Source of the DNA: Coptis chinensis
Lineage: Eukaryota; Streptophyta; Magnoliopsida; Ranunculales; Ranunculaceae
Length of the DNA: 64,000 nucleotides
Assembly (NCBI GenBank): GCA_015680905.1
Contig: CM027381.1
Location: 1,317,501 to 1,381,500 of the forward strand
Reading direction: 5' to 3'
The notes beneath the pieces are model-generated. The model did not search any database. It worked only from the letters and a program-made list of their open reading frames with translations, and was not told the origin of the DNA. Positions 22,044 to 33,604 of the stretch are shown piece after piece (positions within the stretch are counted from its first letter, which is position 1; the number at the start of each line of letters is the position of its first letter). Made by a program: the position numbers and the translations under genes.

Positions 22044-22429
22044 TCTTAATATTAAAGCTCCCACAAGGGGTATTTTTCGAGCTCTATTAAAATTCCACGT
22101 CATCTACTATTAAAACATAAATTTCTCTCCTATTTGAAAACGGAAATCCTTTTTTACAATGGGAATTCCTCTCATGTTATAACGGGAATTATTCTTCTAT
22201 TAAAACAAATTCTAGCACTTTTAATTAAAGCGGGAATCATTCTCCTGTTAAAACATAATGTCTCTCCCAATTGAAAAAACGGATTTTTAAAACTTAATTA
22301 AAACTTTATTAAAAATAATTTGTTAGAAAATTAAAACGGATTAGCGACTAAAACGGTAGTCCCAATTTTCTAAAAAAAATCTACATGTTTTCAAAAGAGC
22401 CGGTGCGTATACACAGGCATACAAGCTAG
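22044..22429 (+). mobile_element. Helitron array unit 6
   Basis: Direct junction; 386 bp; hairpin weakened (GTGCGTATACAC); CTAG at 22426-22429. Confidence 0.75.
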
Positions 22430-22549
22430 TATTAATATTAAAACTCCCATAAATAGTATTTTTCTAGCTCTCTTAAAATTCCACGTCATCAACTCATATT
22501 AAAACGAGAATTCCTCTCCTATTGAAAAGAGAAATTCTAGCACTTCTAG
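22430..22549 (+). mobile_element. Helitron array unit 7, truncated (120 bp)
   Basis: Starts TATTAATATTAAAACTCCC and stops at an internal CACTTCTAG, where unit 8 begins. Only the 5' fifth of a unit is present and there is no hairpin, so it looks as if the next unit began at an internal CTAG. Confidence 0.65.
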
Positions 22550-23104
22550 TATTAACATTAAAACTCCCACAGAGTATTTTTCAAGCCCTATTAAAATTTC
22601 ACACCATCATCTCCTATTAAAATGGGAATTTCTCTCCTATTGAAAAAAGAAATTCTATGCACTTCTAATTAAAACGGAAATTCCTCCCCTATTATAAATA
22701 AATAAATAAATAAATCTAGCACTTATAATTAAAACATAAATTTTTTTTCTATTAAATAGGAATTCTTCTTTTATTGAAAAGGGAAAATATAACATATCTA
22801 ATTAAAATGGGAATCCTTCTCCTATTAAAATGGGAATCACTGCACATTTCTAAATTAAGTCAACTATTAAAATGGGATCCCTTTCCCATTTAAAAACGGG
22901 TTTTTAAAACTTAATTAAAACAATTGCCTAGGAAATTAAAACAGGATTTTAAAACTTAATTAAAATGATTTGTTAGGAAATTACAACGGGTTATCGACTA
23001 AAATGAGGATCACAATTTGTTAGAAAATTTCTATATGTGCAGTTATGATTGTTAAGCAAGTTTACAAAAGAGTCAGTGCGTATACACACGGACCTACTTT
23101 CTAG
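22550..23104 (+). mobile_element. Helitron array unit 8
   Basis: 555 bp, longest uninterrupted unit, with a local AAATAAATAAATA run near 22700 and a duplicated TTAAAACTTAATTAAAA block near 22900-22970; CTAG at 23101-23104. Confidence 0.75.
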
Positions 23105-23914
23105 CTTAATATTAAAGCTCCCACAAGGGGTATTTTTTGAGCTCTACTAAAATTCCACCACATCATCTCATATTAAAACGGGAATTCCTCTCCGGCCTAT
23201 TGAAAAAAGAAGTTCTAGGCAGTTCTAATTAAAACGAAACGAGAATTCCTCCCCTATTAGAAAAATGAAATTCTAGCACTTCTAATTAAAGCGTGAATCG
23301 TTTTCTTATTAAAACGGGAATTCTTCTTCTATTGAAAATGGAAAATATAAAATATCTAATTAAAATGAGAATTTTTCTCTTATTAAAACGGGAATCACAT
23401 TTCTAAATTAAGTCAACTACTAAAACGGGATCTCTCTCCCAATTAAAAAACAGATTTTTAAAACTTAATTAAAACAATTTATTAAGAAATTAAAACGGGC
23501 TTTTAAAACTTAATTAAAATGATTTGTTAGGAAAGTACAACGGGTTAGCGACTAAAACGGGAATCACGATTTGTTAGAAAATTTCTACATGTATAGTTTT
23601 GATCATAGAACAAAATATACTCATATTAGGATATATCTACCCCCAAAATCTCGATATATATATTATCAAAATATTGCTCTATGTGTCGATATTCTACTTG
23701 TGTGCATCTGTAAAAATCCACGAAATATCGACAATAACTCAAATATCCCAGCTTTCTTTTATTAAATAATGGACTTAAATAATTAATGGGAATATATTAT
23801 TTTATTTTTTAAAATTTCAATTCTAGATTCAAATATTCTTAATTTCTGTCGATTTTGAACAAAAGGATATGTTATAACCTATCTAAATGTTGAAACAAAA
23901 GATTCTTAATTCTA

Positions 23915-24245
23915 ACAGTGGAATTTGAGCTGCTTGGCTCAGGCTTAGTTCGTTTAAGCTCGGCTCGAGCTTAGTCATTTAGTTAAATGAGCCAAGCTTA
24001 AGCCTATATTATAGCTCGTGCATGTATAACATATGAGCTTTATGAAGCTCGGCTCGATAAGCTCGAAGAGCATCTTTGTAGTGTAAAATAATCAAGTTAT
24101 TTAGGCTCGGCTTGCTTAAAGCTCGGCTCGGGCTCATTTATATAATGTATGAGCCAAGCTTGAGCTTATTTCAAAACTTGCTAAATAAATGAGCCAAGCT
24201 TGAGCATTGTAAAACTAGGCTTGATTAGCTCGAATTCCACCCTTA
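23915..24245. mobile_element. hAT-like MITE with AGCTCGGCTCG repeats
   Basis: 331 bp flanked by a 10-base direct repeat CTTAATTCTA (23905-23914 and 24246-24255). Inverted ends read AGTGGAATTTGAGCT and, from the right, GGTGGAATTCGAGCT. The inside is made of GAGCC(A/G)AGCTTGAGC-type repeats. The duplication is slightly longer than the usual 8 bp for hAT. Confidence 0.7.
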
Positions 24246-24789
24246 CTTAATTCTATTTTAATTTTCTTTAGATTGATTTATAAAAGGAAATTTAAAGAAG
24301 AAAAGGAAATTGCAAGAAGAAAAGAAAAAACTAAGAAGGAAATGAAATTGATGATTGTTTATATATATAGAAAAATATAAAGATTATATTTGAGTGGGTC
24401 AAAATTGGAATTATAGGGTTTGAAAAATGATTAGTAAACATTTATCAGATCTAGATCCGAAGGAAGGAAAAGAGCAAAAAGAGAGAAGGTGGAACATCAA
24501 ATTTGTTCAGCAACTACCTTAATCATCTAAACAAACACTCCCATATGTTGATCTTCATACTTCTTTCCTCTCTAAAAAGATTTGCAAATTTTGAATGTTT
24601 GAGTCTTGTTAAGAAGAGAGAGAAATGAGCCACCATTGAATTAAGAGAGAAGAAATGAGGTAATGACAAAAGTTTTAGTAGATATATATCACGATATTTT
24701 CAAATTATCAATATATCAAGATATCTCATGGATATTTACAATTTTGACATTTGAAATTATCAAATTCATATCTTGGATATATTCATATC

Positions 24790-25171
24790 GAGCAGTTCCG
24801 TTTACCATACTTTTTCTACCATAGTTTATACCACACACCCCTACAAGATAAGTTAAGTGCTATTAATTTGTGGATATGATCTACTAACCATTGATAACAT
24901 TTCCACAAAAATTTGTCTCATTTAGAAATATCTAACCTAGTTAAAAATCGTTATCAATTTTGATTTTTTTTAAACGACTCAGATTTTTTGATTTTACAAT
25001 CATCTTTTGACATAGTTAAACATTATCAAATAAGTTGAAATTTTGTCGAGGTGATCTTCATGGTTAGTTGAACACATCCACAAAAAATTAGGATATAATT
25101 CACATTGTACGTAAAGCTGTGGGGTATGGTATAAATTATGATATAAAAAGTGTTGTAAACGGAACATGCTC
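24790..25171. mobile_element. Fold-back MITE-like element
   Basis: Ends GAGCAGTTCCGTTTACC and, from the right, GAGCATGTTCCGTTTACA; imperfect inverted similarity continues about 100 bases inwards (TTTATACCA, TTTGTGGAT, CAACTAACC/CTACTAACC). 382 bp, noncoding. I could not assign a clear target duplication, so the superfamily is open. Confidence 0.6.
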
Positions 25172-25196
25172 ATGTATGTATATATATATATACTAA

Positions 25197-25721
25197 GAGC
25201 ATCTCTAGGTGGTAATATCACCTCCCAAATTCTTCAAATTTGCTTCTAAAACTTGGAATTTTGCGGAAATCCAACTCTAGGCGGAAGCAAATTCGGCCGC
25301 ACCACCTGTCTAGCCGCATCCTTGTTCGTAAATTTGGGATTTCGGATGCGGATGCGGAGCGACAGTGGTAATGTCGCGCGCCATTGCAAATGTCACCCCA
25401 AATTTTTTTTTGACCTTGACCAGCACACTGCACCAGTGGTACTGTCGCACGCCACTCATAATGTCGCGTGGGGGGTTTTTTTTTGACTTTTTCAATTTGG
25501 CGCTACATTGGGAATGTCGCGTGGATTTTTTTTTTTCACTTTTTTCAACCTCACGATAGTAGTACTGACGCGTGATATTTCCAGTGGCGCGCGTGGTAGG
25601 GTCTACAATCACATTTGCGGTCGATATTTGCGACCACTTAGAGTTGGTCAAAATTTGCGCAAATTTCTCCAAATTTCGCCTTCAAATTTGAAGGAAATAC
25701 TACCACCACCTAAAGAAGCTC
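25197..25721. mobile_element. PIF/Harbinger-type MITE (525 bp)
   Basis: Inverted ends GAGCATCTCTAGGTGGT and, from the right, GAGCTTCTTTAGGTGGT, flanked by TAA on both sides (25194-25196, 25722-25724), which is the PIF/Harbinger target. The inside has repeated AATGTCGCG(C/T)G motifs and is more GC-rich than its surroundings. The overlapping reading frames here are by-products of that composition. Confidence 0.8.
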
Positions 25722-25786
25722 TAAGGTTATGATTGTTGAGCAAGTTTTCAAATGAGCCGGTGCGTATGCACATGCCTACTTTCTAG

Positions 25787-26213
25787 TATCTTAATATTAA
25801 AGCTCTCACAAAGGGTATTTTTTGAGCTCGATTAAAATTTCACATTATCATTTCCTATTAAAACAAGAATTCCTCTCTAATTGGGAAAAAGAAATTCTAG
25901 CAATTCTAATTAAAATGGGAATCCTTCTCCTATTAAAACGGGAATCACACTTCTAAATTAAGTCAACTATTAAAATGGGATCCCTCTCCTAATTAAAAAA
26001 TAGGTTTTTTCAAATTTAATTAAAACAATTTGTTAGGAAATTAAAACGGGTTTTTAAAACTCAATAACAATTTGTTAGGAAATTAAAATGGGTTAGCGAC
26101 TAAAACGGGAATCACGATTTGTTAGAAAATTTCTATATGTATAGTGTGTATACTTATAATTGTTGAGCAAGTTTTCAAAAGAGCCGATGCGTATGCACAT
26201 GCCTACTTTCTAG
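25787..26213 (+). mobile_element. Helitron array unit 10
   Basis: Starts TATCTTAATATTAAAGCTC, ends with CTAG at 26210-26213 after a GATGCGTATGCACATGC hairpin region. Confidence 0.72.
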
Positions 26214-26716
26214 TATTAATATTAAAATTCCCACAAAGGGTGTTTTTTTAGCTCTATTAAAATTTCTCGTCACCAACTAAAAAAACCAACCTAAAATGGG
26301 AATCTCTTTTTTCTTTTAAAAAATCAACTTAAAACAGGAATCTAACTCCTATTAAAATGGGAATTCCTTCTTTCTATTTAAAGGAATTTCTAATTAAAAC
26401 GGGAATCACACTTCTAAATTAAGTCAACTTTTATAATGAGATTACTCCCCAATTAAAAATGAGTTTTTAAAGGACAATTAAAATAATTTGTTAGAAAATT
26501 CAACTGAGACATACAATTTTTTAAAATTCCACATCATCACCCTATTAAAACGGGAATTCCTTTCCCTTTTGAAAATGAAAATTTTGCAATTCTAAACTAA
26601 AACGGGAATACTTCTTACAATTCTAAATTAGGACAACTATTAAAACGGGATCTCTTCCCAATTAAAATGGGTTTTTAAATGACAATTGAAACAATTTTGT
26701 AACAAAAAATGGTTTT
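26214..26716 (+). mobile_element. Helitron array unit 11, 3' end missing
   Basis: Starts TATTAATATTAAAATTCCCAC after the CTAG of unit 10. It keeps AATTAAAACGGG repeats up to about 26716, then gives way to unrelated sequence without hairpin or CTAG. Confidence 0.65.
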
Positions 26717-27693
26717 GGGAGTGATTTAAAGTGGTGATGTCCTTTTCTGAAGAGTCTTGTATTGGGCACCACATGAATTCGATCGGGCAGCCTTTAGCCC
26801 AAGCCCAACAGCGAAGTCCAAAGCAAGCCCAATACACCCCCACTTAAATCGCACATGACCGGGAATAACCTTTCTAACCGGTATCATCTCTCTTGTGCAC
26901 TCACCCAAAACCAAAAACACCTTCGAGATACAAAAACCAAAACCAAAAACCTTTTATCACCATTTTAATTGGAGTTTGGGCAATTAAATCACCACATTGT
27001 TGTTAAGAAAGTGAAGCATTGTTCAAAACACTCGTCTGCTCTCTTGTGCAACCGCCATTGTTAACACTCGTTTTCTCTCTTGTGCTCTTATCAATTACCA
27101 AATACCACGGGTTTGTTTCCTATTATATTGGTTTTAATTCATTTTATTCAATTTCATTTAAAATGTTTGTAGTGATTTTAGTGTTTGTAAGAAGTTAAGT
27201 GTTTCATTTTATTCAATTTCATTTAGAATGTTTGTAGTGATTGTAGTGTTTGTAAGGATTTGAGTGTTCAAGTTTTTCATTTAGAATGGCATAGAGTTGA
27301 GTGTTTGTAGTAATTGTAGGGTTCGAGTGTTTGTGTTATTCAACTATCTGTCTTAGTGATTGCAATGATCGTAATGTCGAAAGTTTCATTGATTTTCATT
27401 GATTGTAGTGATCAGAAACTTGAACACTCAACTCCTTACAATCATTACGACAAATTGTTTCGTTGTAGCAATGGGTTTGATTCCATTACCAATTATGACA
27501 TTTGTTCAATTAGTTTTTTTGGTTAGTTTTAGTTCGATTCTATTGCTAATTATGACATTTGTTTCGTTACGAAGTAATCCTTGTTGGAATTTTTGGAAGT
27601 TTTGGAAGTTTGGAGGTTTTGGAACTGTAATAGTAGTGTTAAAAATCAGAATATGATTTAGATTTGAATAAACTTATTATAGTTACTAATACT
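26717..27693. other. Intergenic sequence between Helitron array and CACTA element C1
   Basis: No gene seen. 27160-27360 has loose direct repeats of GTTTGTAGTGATT(G/T)TAGTGTTTGTAAG with TTCATTTAGAATG between them. 26730-26850 is richer in GGGC/GCCC. Confidence 0.45.
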
Positions 27694-27716
27694 CATTACA
27701 AGAGAATGGACTTTTG

Positions 27717-27880
27717 CCCACGGCTACCCAGTATTTTTTGCCACAGTCATGAACCTTTGCTACTTTTCCCATGATTATTGACCGTAGGAAATAGTTTTTA
27801 GCTCGTAAGCATACTTAAATACCGTTACCCACGATTTACCTGTTACTTGGGCCGTGGGTGGCAGCCACGAGTAAAACCGT
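27717..27880. repeat. Left subterminal repeats of C1
   Basis: Several short motifs built on CCCACGG(C/T) / (A/G)CCGTGGG and ACCGTTACCCACG, spaced 15-40 bases, as expected for binding sites of a CACTA TNPA-type protein. Confidence 0.6.
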
Positions 27881-28716
27881 TGGGTAAGACTTTTTTTGCT
27901 GTATATTCACATCCATGCAGAACAAGAAAAGAAAATTCGAAGATATACACATCAATTATTCTTCTTCTTCCCCACCACTTACCTTCACCTCCCACCCCCC
28001 ACTTACATTTTTTGACTCTCTCTCTCTCTCATCTCGAAAAGGTAAGGAAAACAAAAAATTTGTTTCAAGCACCGATTTTCGTTTTAGGGTTTTATTGGAC
28101 AAAATTAGGAGAACTAATTTTCAATTTTTATTTGGCAAAATCAGAAGAACATAAGGTGAGTGCTCATCATTATTGTACGACATCTCGCTAAACATGATTA
28201 TCTTATCTAGGCACTAAAAAAAGAGGATAACCGAAAAAGTCAATAAAAGAAAGAAAGGGGGAAACCCACCAACTTCTCTCACTCGCGCTAGATCTCTCTG
28301 ATTGATTTCGATTTCAAGGGGAAAGAAAAGTTTCTAGCAATGAAGAACTTATGCCAGGGATGAGCTTGAATTCACCATTGATATTCATTTTCCAACAACG
28401 GTATGTCCTCCTACCACTCCAGCTACAAGATTTGATTAAACAAAATAGTTCTTTTTTCTTGATTTCAATATCTTTCACGCCCATTTTTTGAATAAGGGTT
28501 TCGATTTTCTTCCCTTTGTATCTGCTTCCCTTTAATTTCATGTTGTTAATTTGAGACCGAGTATTAGGATTTTGAAACGAAATAGTCTTTTAGGGTTTAT
28601 TATGGGAACGTCTCTTCTTTCTAATTTTCTTTGTTTAGCCTATCTCTCTATTTGGAAGCGTAGGGAAGTATTATTGATCGCCTTCTCGATAACATAATGC
28701 AGTACAATATAAGTTA

Positions 28717-29394
28717 CTAGGGTATGCCCGTGCCTACGGCCTGCGAGACCTCGACGCGCCTGCCGCGCTACCCCGACGCTCGACTTGCGCCTTCGGTGCG
28801 AAAACAACTCGTCACACCTTCGGCGCAAGGCGTACGCTCGCCTTCGGTGTGAAAGAACAGCGCAAAGCGCCAAAACCCAATCAAGTCCAGCCAATAGCAT
28901 CTATTGCGCTAACACCATGTCAAATTTGGAGGCTTAACAGTTTATAAGCCCAGGCGCAATTGTTGACTTTTGGCTGATTTTTGGATAGATTCCATGGTAC
29001 TGATTTAGTTTAACAAAATTGTACAAACTCTTAAAACACTTGGATTTGCCAAGTCACAACTTGTGAGGATGAATTGTAGCCGCCGGATGGGCCTGTGCCT
29101 ACGACCCTTAAGGACCCCCTGCCTACCCCCATTATTACCATATTTTTTTAATTGAGCCCATGCTTATATTTCCAAGCCCATAAAAGATTCAACCCATAAA
29201 AATTTTGTCTAATGTTGACTTTTTTGTGTGGGGGTGGGTGAGGTGAGAAAAATTGTTTAACTCACCCCATAAAAGCTTTTTAATTCACCCTCCATGAGTT
29301 TTGAGTGGCTATGGTTAGGGGGTGTGTTGACCACGTCTCACCTTATGATGTGGAATTTGTCCTCCCACTCCTTTCTATTTTGTTAGATAGAAGA
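28717..29394 (-). mobile_element. Helitron H2 (678 bp)
   Basis: Read on the - strand it starts TCTTCTATCTAACAAAATAG at 29394, touching the CTAG end of H1, and ends GGCACGGGCATACCCTAG at 28717, followed by T. A GCCGTAGGC stem lies just before the end. A GC-rich 28733-28870 block carries three CCTTCGG(T/C)G(C/T)G-type repeats. Noncoding. Confidence 0.65.
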
Positions 29395-30504
29395 CTAGGG
29401 TATGCCCGTGCCGTACGACACTGATATAGAGTCTCTTGCGGCACTAACTCTGTAGAAGCAGCCTGAACTTGGAACCCTCTCCCCCCCCCCCCCCTTTATA
29501 TTGGCTATTTGAAGCACCTGAGGGGTAATTTGGACAGAACCTCCCCATTATTTGACGACTTTCCAATGTTTTTGATCCTGTTAAAATTAAGGCTGCAAAG
29601 ACAGTTCTCATTCAATAAATCCGGTAGTGATTTGCACAGAACCTCTAGACTCATTCATCTAAATGTACTTAAACATAGAAGAACACCAAACACCAATTAA
29701 AGCAAATGAAATAAGAACAATATGAAAAATAGATACACAATCAAACTTCCACAAGTGGTTTGAATGAGAATTCGCCACGCCTTCGGCGCACGCTACCTAG
29801 TACCTTTACATGCCCATGAACATTCTATAAACAGCCCTAAAGCTGGAATTTTCTAAAGAAATCACTTCAACATTCAGTAGAGGACAATTTCAACAATCAA
29901 CCTCATTTCCTTGTACATATTTACACCAAAACATCACCTGGTAACTTGATTATCGGAAGAAAAAGAAGAATAAGTAGAGGTGACTTGAGTGATCAGTTCC
30001 AAACAGATAAGATGCAATTGCATTTGTACCATTGATGCAAATAATGTGCATGCAAATTGGCGAATTTCAACCTTAATAGAACTTTTAATACAATACAGAT
30101 AGTGGAATTGCAAGTACCGCGGGACCTTGAAAATGGGAATAATGTTATCCTATTTTACTCCATAAATAGCACCTGCCAGCTATAAACTGCCAAAACTCTC
30201 TAGAACCCCAAGTAAGACCTGTTGTAACTTTTGACGCTATACAAGTTTACAAATGACAAAACTCACTACGAAAGAAAATGATGGTCATTAGCAAACAACT
30301 CAATCATCTAAGTCTAGGAAGTACAAATAGTACAAGACCAAACAGAGAATAAATGCTCATACTTCACAATGTATAACCAAAAGCAAAGGGTTTAGAAAGA
30401 CAAAGACAATGTACTCCATCCTATAAACATGTCTTAGGAAGCCAAGCTTGATGTTGCATGGAGGATTTTGTTTCGGTCTGCATAAACAATGAATCACCAC
30501 ATCT

Positions 30505-30631
30505 CTAAGCTATTACTTCAAAACATTCTGGAGAGACCTTAGATGTTCTTGAGAAATCAAACATCTTCTTAAGCGCACTAACATAAGCTCGGATGTTGGA
30601 GACAACAATATCCATTCCTGCCCTAGTCCCA
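30505..30631 (-). pseudogene. 2-isopropylmalate synthase, captured last-exon fragment
   Basis: On the - strand a splice acceptor (TTTGTTCTCGACAG) is followed by an open 41-codon stretch to TAG. It contains [20 protein letters not shown], close to the GTGA.MDIVVSSV.AYV.ALNKM block of the C-terminal regulatory (LeuA dimer) domain of plant isopropylmalate synthase, the committed enzyme of leucine synthesis in the plastid. The fragment lacks all catalytic parts. It sits inside Helitron H1, which is known to be the kind of element that picks up exons. Arg replaces Gly in GTGAG. Confidence 0.65.
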
Positions 30632-30846
30632 CTGTCGAGAACAAACAATTATATAAATAGGGGGAAGGCTATTAACATACACGACAAAAAACAGAGAAAT
30701 ACATCAACTTTCCACACCTGAACATCCGATTGACTGTTTGTAGTTTGTACAGTAACAACATTAGTTCACGGAGTACTCAAGAAGTGTCACCAGTACGTAC
30801 AATGGTAACAACGTGTATTCGATTGCTAAATTCCGAAAAGCTAAAG

Positions 30847-31048
30847 AAAAAATAACTAAAAGGCTGAGCAAACCTACAAAAACAAAAAAGTTTTCCAACA
30901 TCCCTAACTTAACCCCATGAAAATACTCCATCAAATTGGTTGCATATAAAAAATAACTAAAAGGCTGAGCAAACCTACAAAAACAAAAAAGTTTTCCAAC
31001 ATCCCTAACTTAACCCCATGAAAATACTCCATCAAATTGGTTGCATAT
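30847..31048. repeat. Perfect 101-bp tandem duplication
   Basis: Two adjacent copies (30847-30947 and 30948-31048), period 101, with no difference that I can see; they run from AAAATAACTAAAAGGC to GGTTGCATAT. Noncoding, inside Helitron H1. Confidence 0.9.
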
Positions 31049-31659
31049 TTTTTAAATATAACCCTTAAGTATCTTCACAGAGGTGAAAGGAATTTCATCA
31101 AAACAGCTTCTAGCAAACCTAACCAGCCTAACCCTAAATATATTAGAGTAGGCTTTAGATAAACTATTTGTGATCTTTTCTGCAATGTAATAGCCTTCTA
31201 TACTATTGTAAGATTGTTACTCAAATTGACTATATAATGAACCAAGTAAAAAGTGAGTTCAATTCAAATTCCAAAATAAATAACCATGAAACATTCATCC
31301 GAATTACATAGCGAATGAAACAGGGAAACAATCATAGTTGTTATATATAAAAGATCAACTTTGAGATGCATCGTTTAAAGATTGATTGATAACATTAAAA
31401 CGTATGACCATATTCAAAATCTGAAAGCAATATAACCAATTAGTTGCATATGAGACTTGATAGACCATACCAAGAAGAATTGGTATACTTGAACTAATTA
31501 ATAGCGGAAATGTGAGGGGATGAAAGGGCAGGGAAGGTCTTGGATAATAGCAAATATGGCAATTAGTATCAAAATTAGAAAACGTGGAATGTAAAAATAT
31601 GAAGAAAGTAGTCGTAGGGAGCAAATGACTTACCAACAGAAGCTAAATTCAACACCATT

Positions 31660-32071
31660 GTTGTTTGTTGTGTCTTTTGAATATGTATTTGTCAATGTAT
31701 TTAACACAACGTATCCCAGCACAATCAATCATTTTAAAAATGTAAGGATTGTATAGAACCACATCCTTATTATCAACTTCATGCTCTCTATAACCCTGTA
31801 TGAATATGTAGTACCGCAATCTATTTTGTTCAATGGCAGCCAATGCATCAACAATGAATTCCTGAAACAAAAGAAGAAATAAATACCCCTTGGATTGGCA
31901 ATGCAATAGCAATTGTAAGCAATAGTAGTTATAAGCAAGAAATACCGGGAAGCCAAGAGGCCGGTTGAAGATTGAGCCTATCTTGGGGGAAACAAAAGTA
32001 CGTATGTTATGCTTTGAAGGTTCGACAGAAAGGCGTAGATGGCATTTCCCTTTGTTGAGAATTGGTCGCAT
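31660..32071 (-). pseudogene. Helitron replication-protein (helicase-like domain) remnant, rearranged
   Basis: On the - strand two exon-like pieces are separated by a GT...TTTCAG segment (about 31863-31947). The second contains FIVDALAAIEQNRLRYY, like the VD.YA.IE..RL segment of Helitron helicase-like N domains, then directly VVLYNPYIFKMIDC and VKYIDKYIFKRH, like the YNPYLL....CHINVE and VKYLYKYIYKGH segments that normally lie several hundred residues apart. This suggests a large internal deletion. No helicase motifs remain. The first piece (RPILNKGKCHLRLSVEPSKH) is not recognised. Confidence 0.5.
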
Positions 32072-32267
32072 TGCAATCTATATAAACCAAATATTTTGAA
32101 AGAGAGTTCAAAAGCTAAAGAAGTTCAATTTAAAGAGTGTCAGGAGAACGTATATGTATATCTATAAAGAAGTATATGTCCAAATTCAACACAATAAATG
32201 CATATCTATGAAGCATTACTGTCCTTTTTCGCAGTAAAAAAAAATAAAGATAGTGGGGTAACAGTTG

Positions 32268-33604
32268 ACTCTCTTCAGTCGCAGGTTCTCGACAGTAAAT
32301 CCAAAAAGAACTTTTTAAACATATTTACATCCTTCAATTGAGTATTTTAGAAATGCATGTTTTATCCTTCAATTGACTGCCAACCCATGTGTTTTCCCAT
32401 TCCAATGATTCTGCTAATTATTTTTTATCAAATTCAGTTGTTAGTGTACTTAGTCCTCTATAGCTGATGGATGAGTAGGCTTCTCCTTTCAACTAAGAGC
32501 AATTCGAGGTAACCAGTTTGGGTAACTTAATTCCTTATTTCTTTGTCAAATTTTAATTTTGAGTATGCAACTTGAGTTGCACGTTGAGCGCAAGATGGGA
32601 ATTTACCACAATATCAAAGTTTGGTAATACAACTGATTTGAAATCACAATATTCTTACGCTTAATACATTTTTCTCCTTTTCTTTTTTTGGATGCTTTTT
32701 ACTGTTAGATAAACAGAATGAAAAAAGCATGCATGAACAAATAAAAGAGAGGCCAATATGAAATGCGCAGTTCCACTTTCTCTAGCTATAAGATGAGAAA
32801 GAATGAAGAAAAAAAAAAAAAAAAAAAAAAAAACAAAAGGAAAATGAAAGCACATGAATGTAAGAATAGTTCTACTAGTGCATCTAAAGTTATTCTTTGA
32901 CATGATTACAGGCAACTAAAAGTTTTTCTGATGTAATATTCCTTCTGCTTTCTTTGCATAGAAATTGGTCCTCTTATCATCTTTTTCTACAAAGCATTAA
33001 CTCTATAAAGACAAAGAAAACTACCAGGATGCATATCAAGACAGTAGGTTCACTTGAAAAAAACAAGACAGGGCCCAGTTTCTCTGGCTGACAGAGTTCC
33101 CCTAGTTCATGTCTACAATGTCTACATTATCAATCCGATAAGAAGCTACAGTATGTCTGTTGTACTACTATATCTTCTCATAGATAAACAAAAATTATCT
33201 TTTTTAGAGTTACTAATAAAAATTAGTGGATTTCAAACGCCTCAAATTCAAAGGTATAAATTTTAAGAAATCAGCAATCATTCAATCTATATGATATGTC
33301 CCAGTAAATTTTTTGACATCAGTAAGAGAGTTCAATCCACATAATTTGTCGGTTGAAGGCTTGGAGAAATCAACAACAATTTGGAAAATAATTGGGGGTG
33401 CAAAAAAAAGCAAATAAAAAAGAAATGTCTTCATTACTCACCAGAATCGTCTAATGTATCTTACTATGAGGTTGTGGTTGTTGTGGAAAGAAAAGCACAC
33501 TAAGGCATGGATACCTGGTTCTAAATCGCGGATGACTCTCTTTAGTCATGGGTTCTCGACACTGAGGCGTATACTCTCTTCAGTCGCGGGTTCTCGACAA
33601 GATG
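32268..33604. repeat. Three dispersed copies of a 30-bp motif
   Basis: GACTCTCTTCAGTCGCAGG-TTCTCGACA at about 32269-32297, and close variants at about 33534-33561 and 33570-33599 (CTCTCTTCAGTCGCGGG TTCTCGACA). The function is unknown; it may mark an internal rearrangement of H1. Confidence 0.6.

Larger units (their letters stand above)
23105..25786 (+). mobile_element. Helitron array unit 9, split by about 2.1 kb of nested insertions
   Basis: The unit body runs 23105 to about 23600 and resumes at about 25728 (GATTGTTGAGCAAGTTTTCAAA), as seen by comparison with units 8 and 10. It ends with hairpin and CTAG at 25783-25786. The insert holds at least three MITE-like elements, annotated separately. 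Confidence 0.7.
19861..26716 (+). mobile_element. Head-to-tail array of small Helitrons (about 11 units)
   Basis: Units of about 390-560 bp repeat in one direction. Each starts TC-TTAATATTAAAGCTCCCACA and ends with a hairpin GTGCGTATGCAC, then 8-12 bases, then CTAG. The 5' TC, 3' CTRR and near-terminal hairpin are the Helitron signature. At most junctions CTAG of one unit directly touches TC (or TATTAATATT) of the next. Units contain many AATTAAAACGGGAA-type internal repeats and no coding sequence. They are non-autonomous; mobility would need a Rep-helicase from elsewhere. Confidence 0.8.

Noticed and set aside
25218..25732. Several overlapping frames of 60-120 residues
   Set aside because: All lie inside the PIF/Harbinger MITE, whose GC-richer repeats leave stop-free stretches by chance.
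19861..26213. CRISPR-like or satellite array
   Set aside because: Units are long, carry TC...hairpin-CTAG Helitron ends and vary in length; there are no regular short repeats and spacers, and the genome is a plant.
31355..31636. 93-residue hydrophobic frame on the - strand in H1
   Set aside because: Low-complexity Phe/Leu/Ser/Pro content, no start context, no domain; probably intron or filler.
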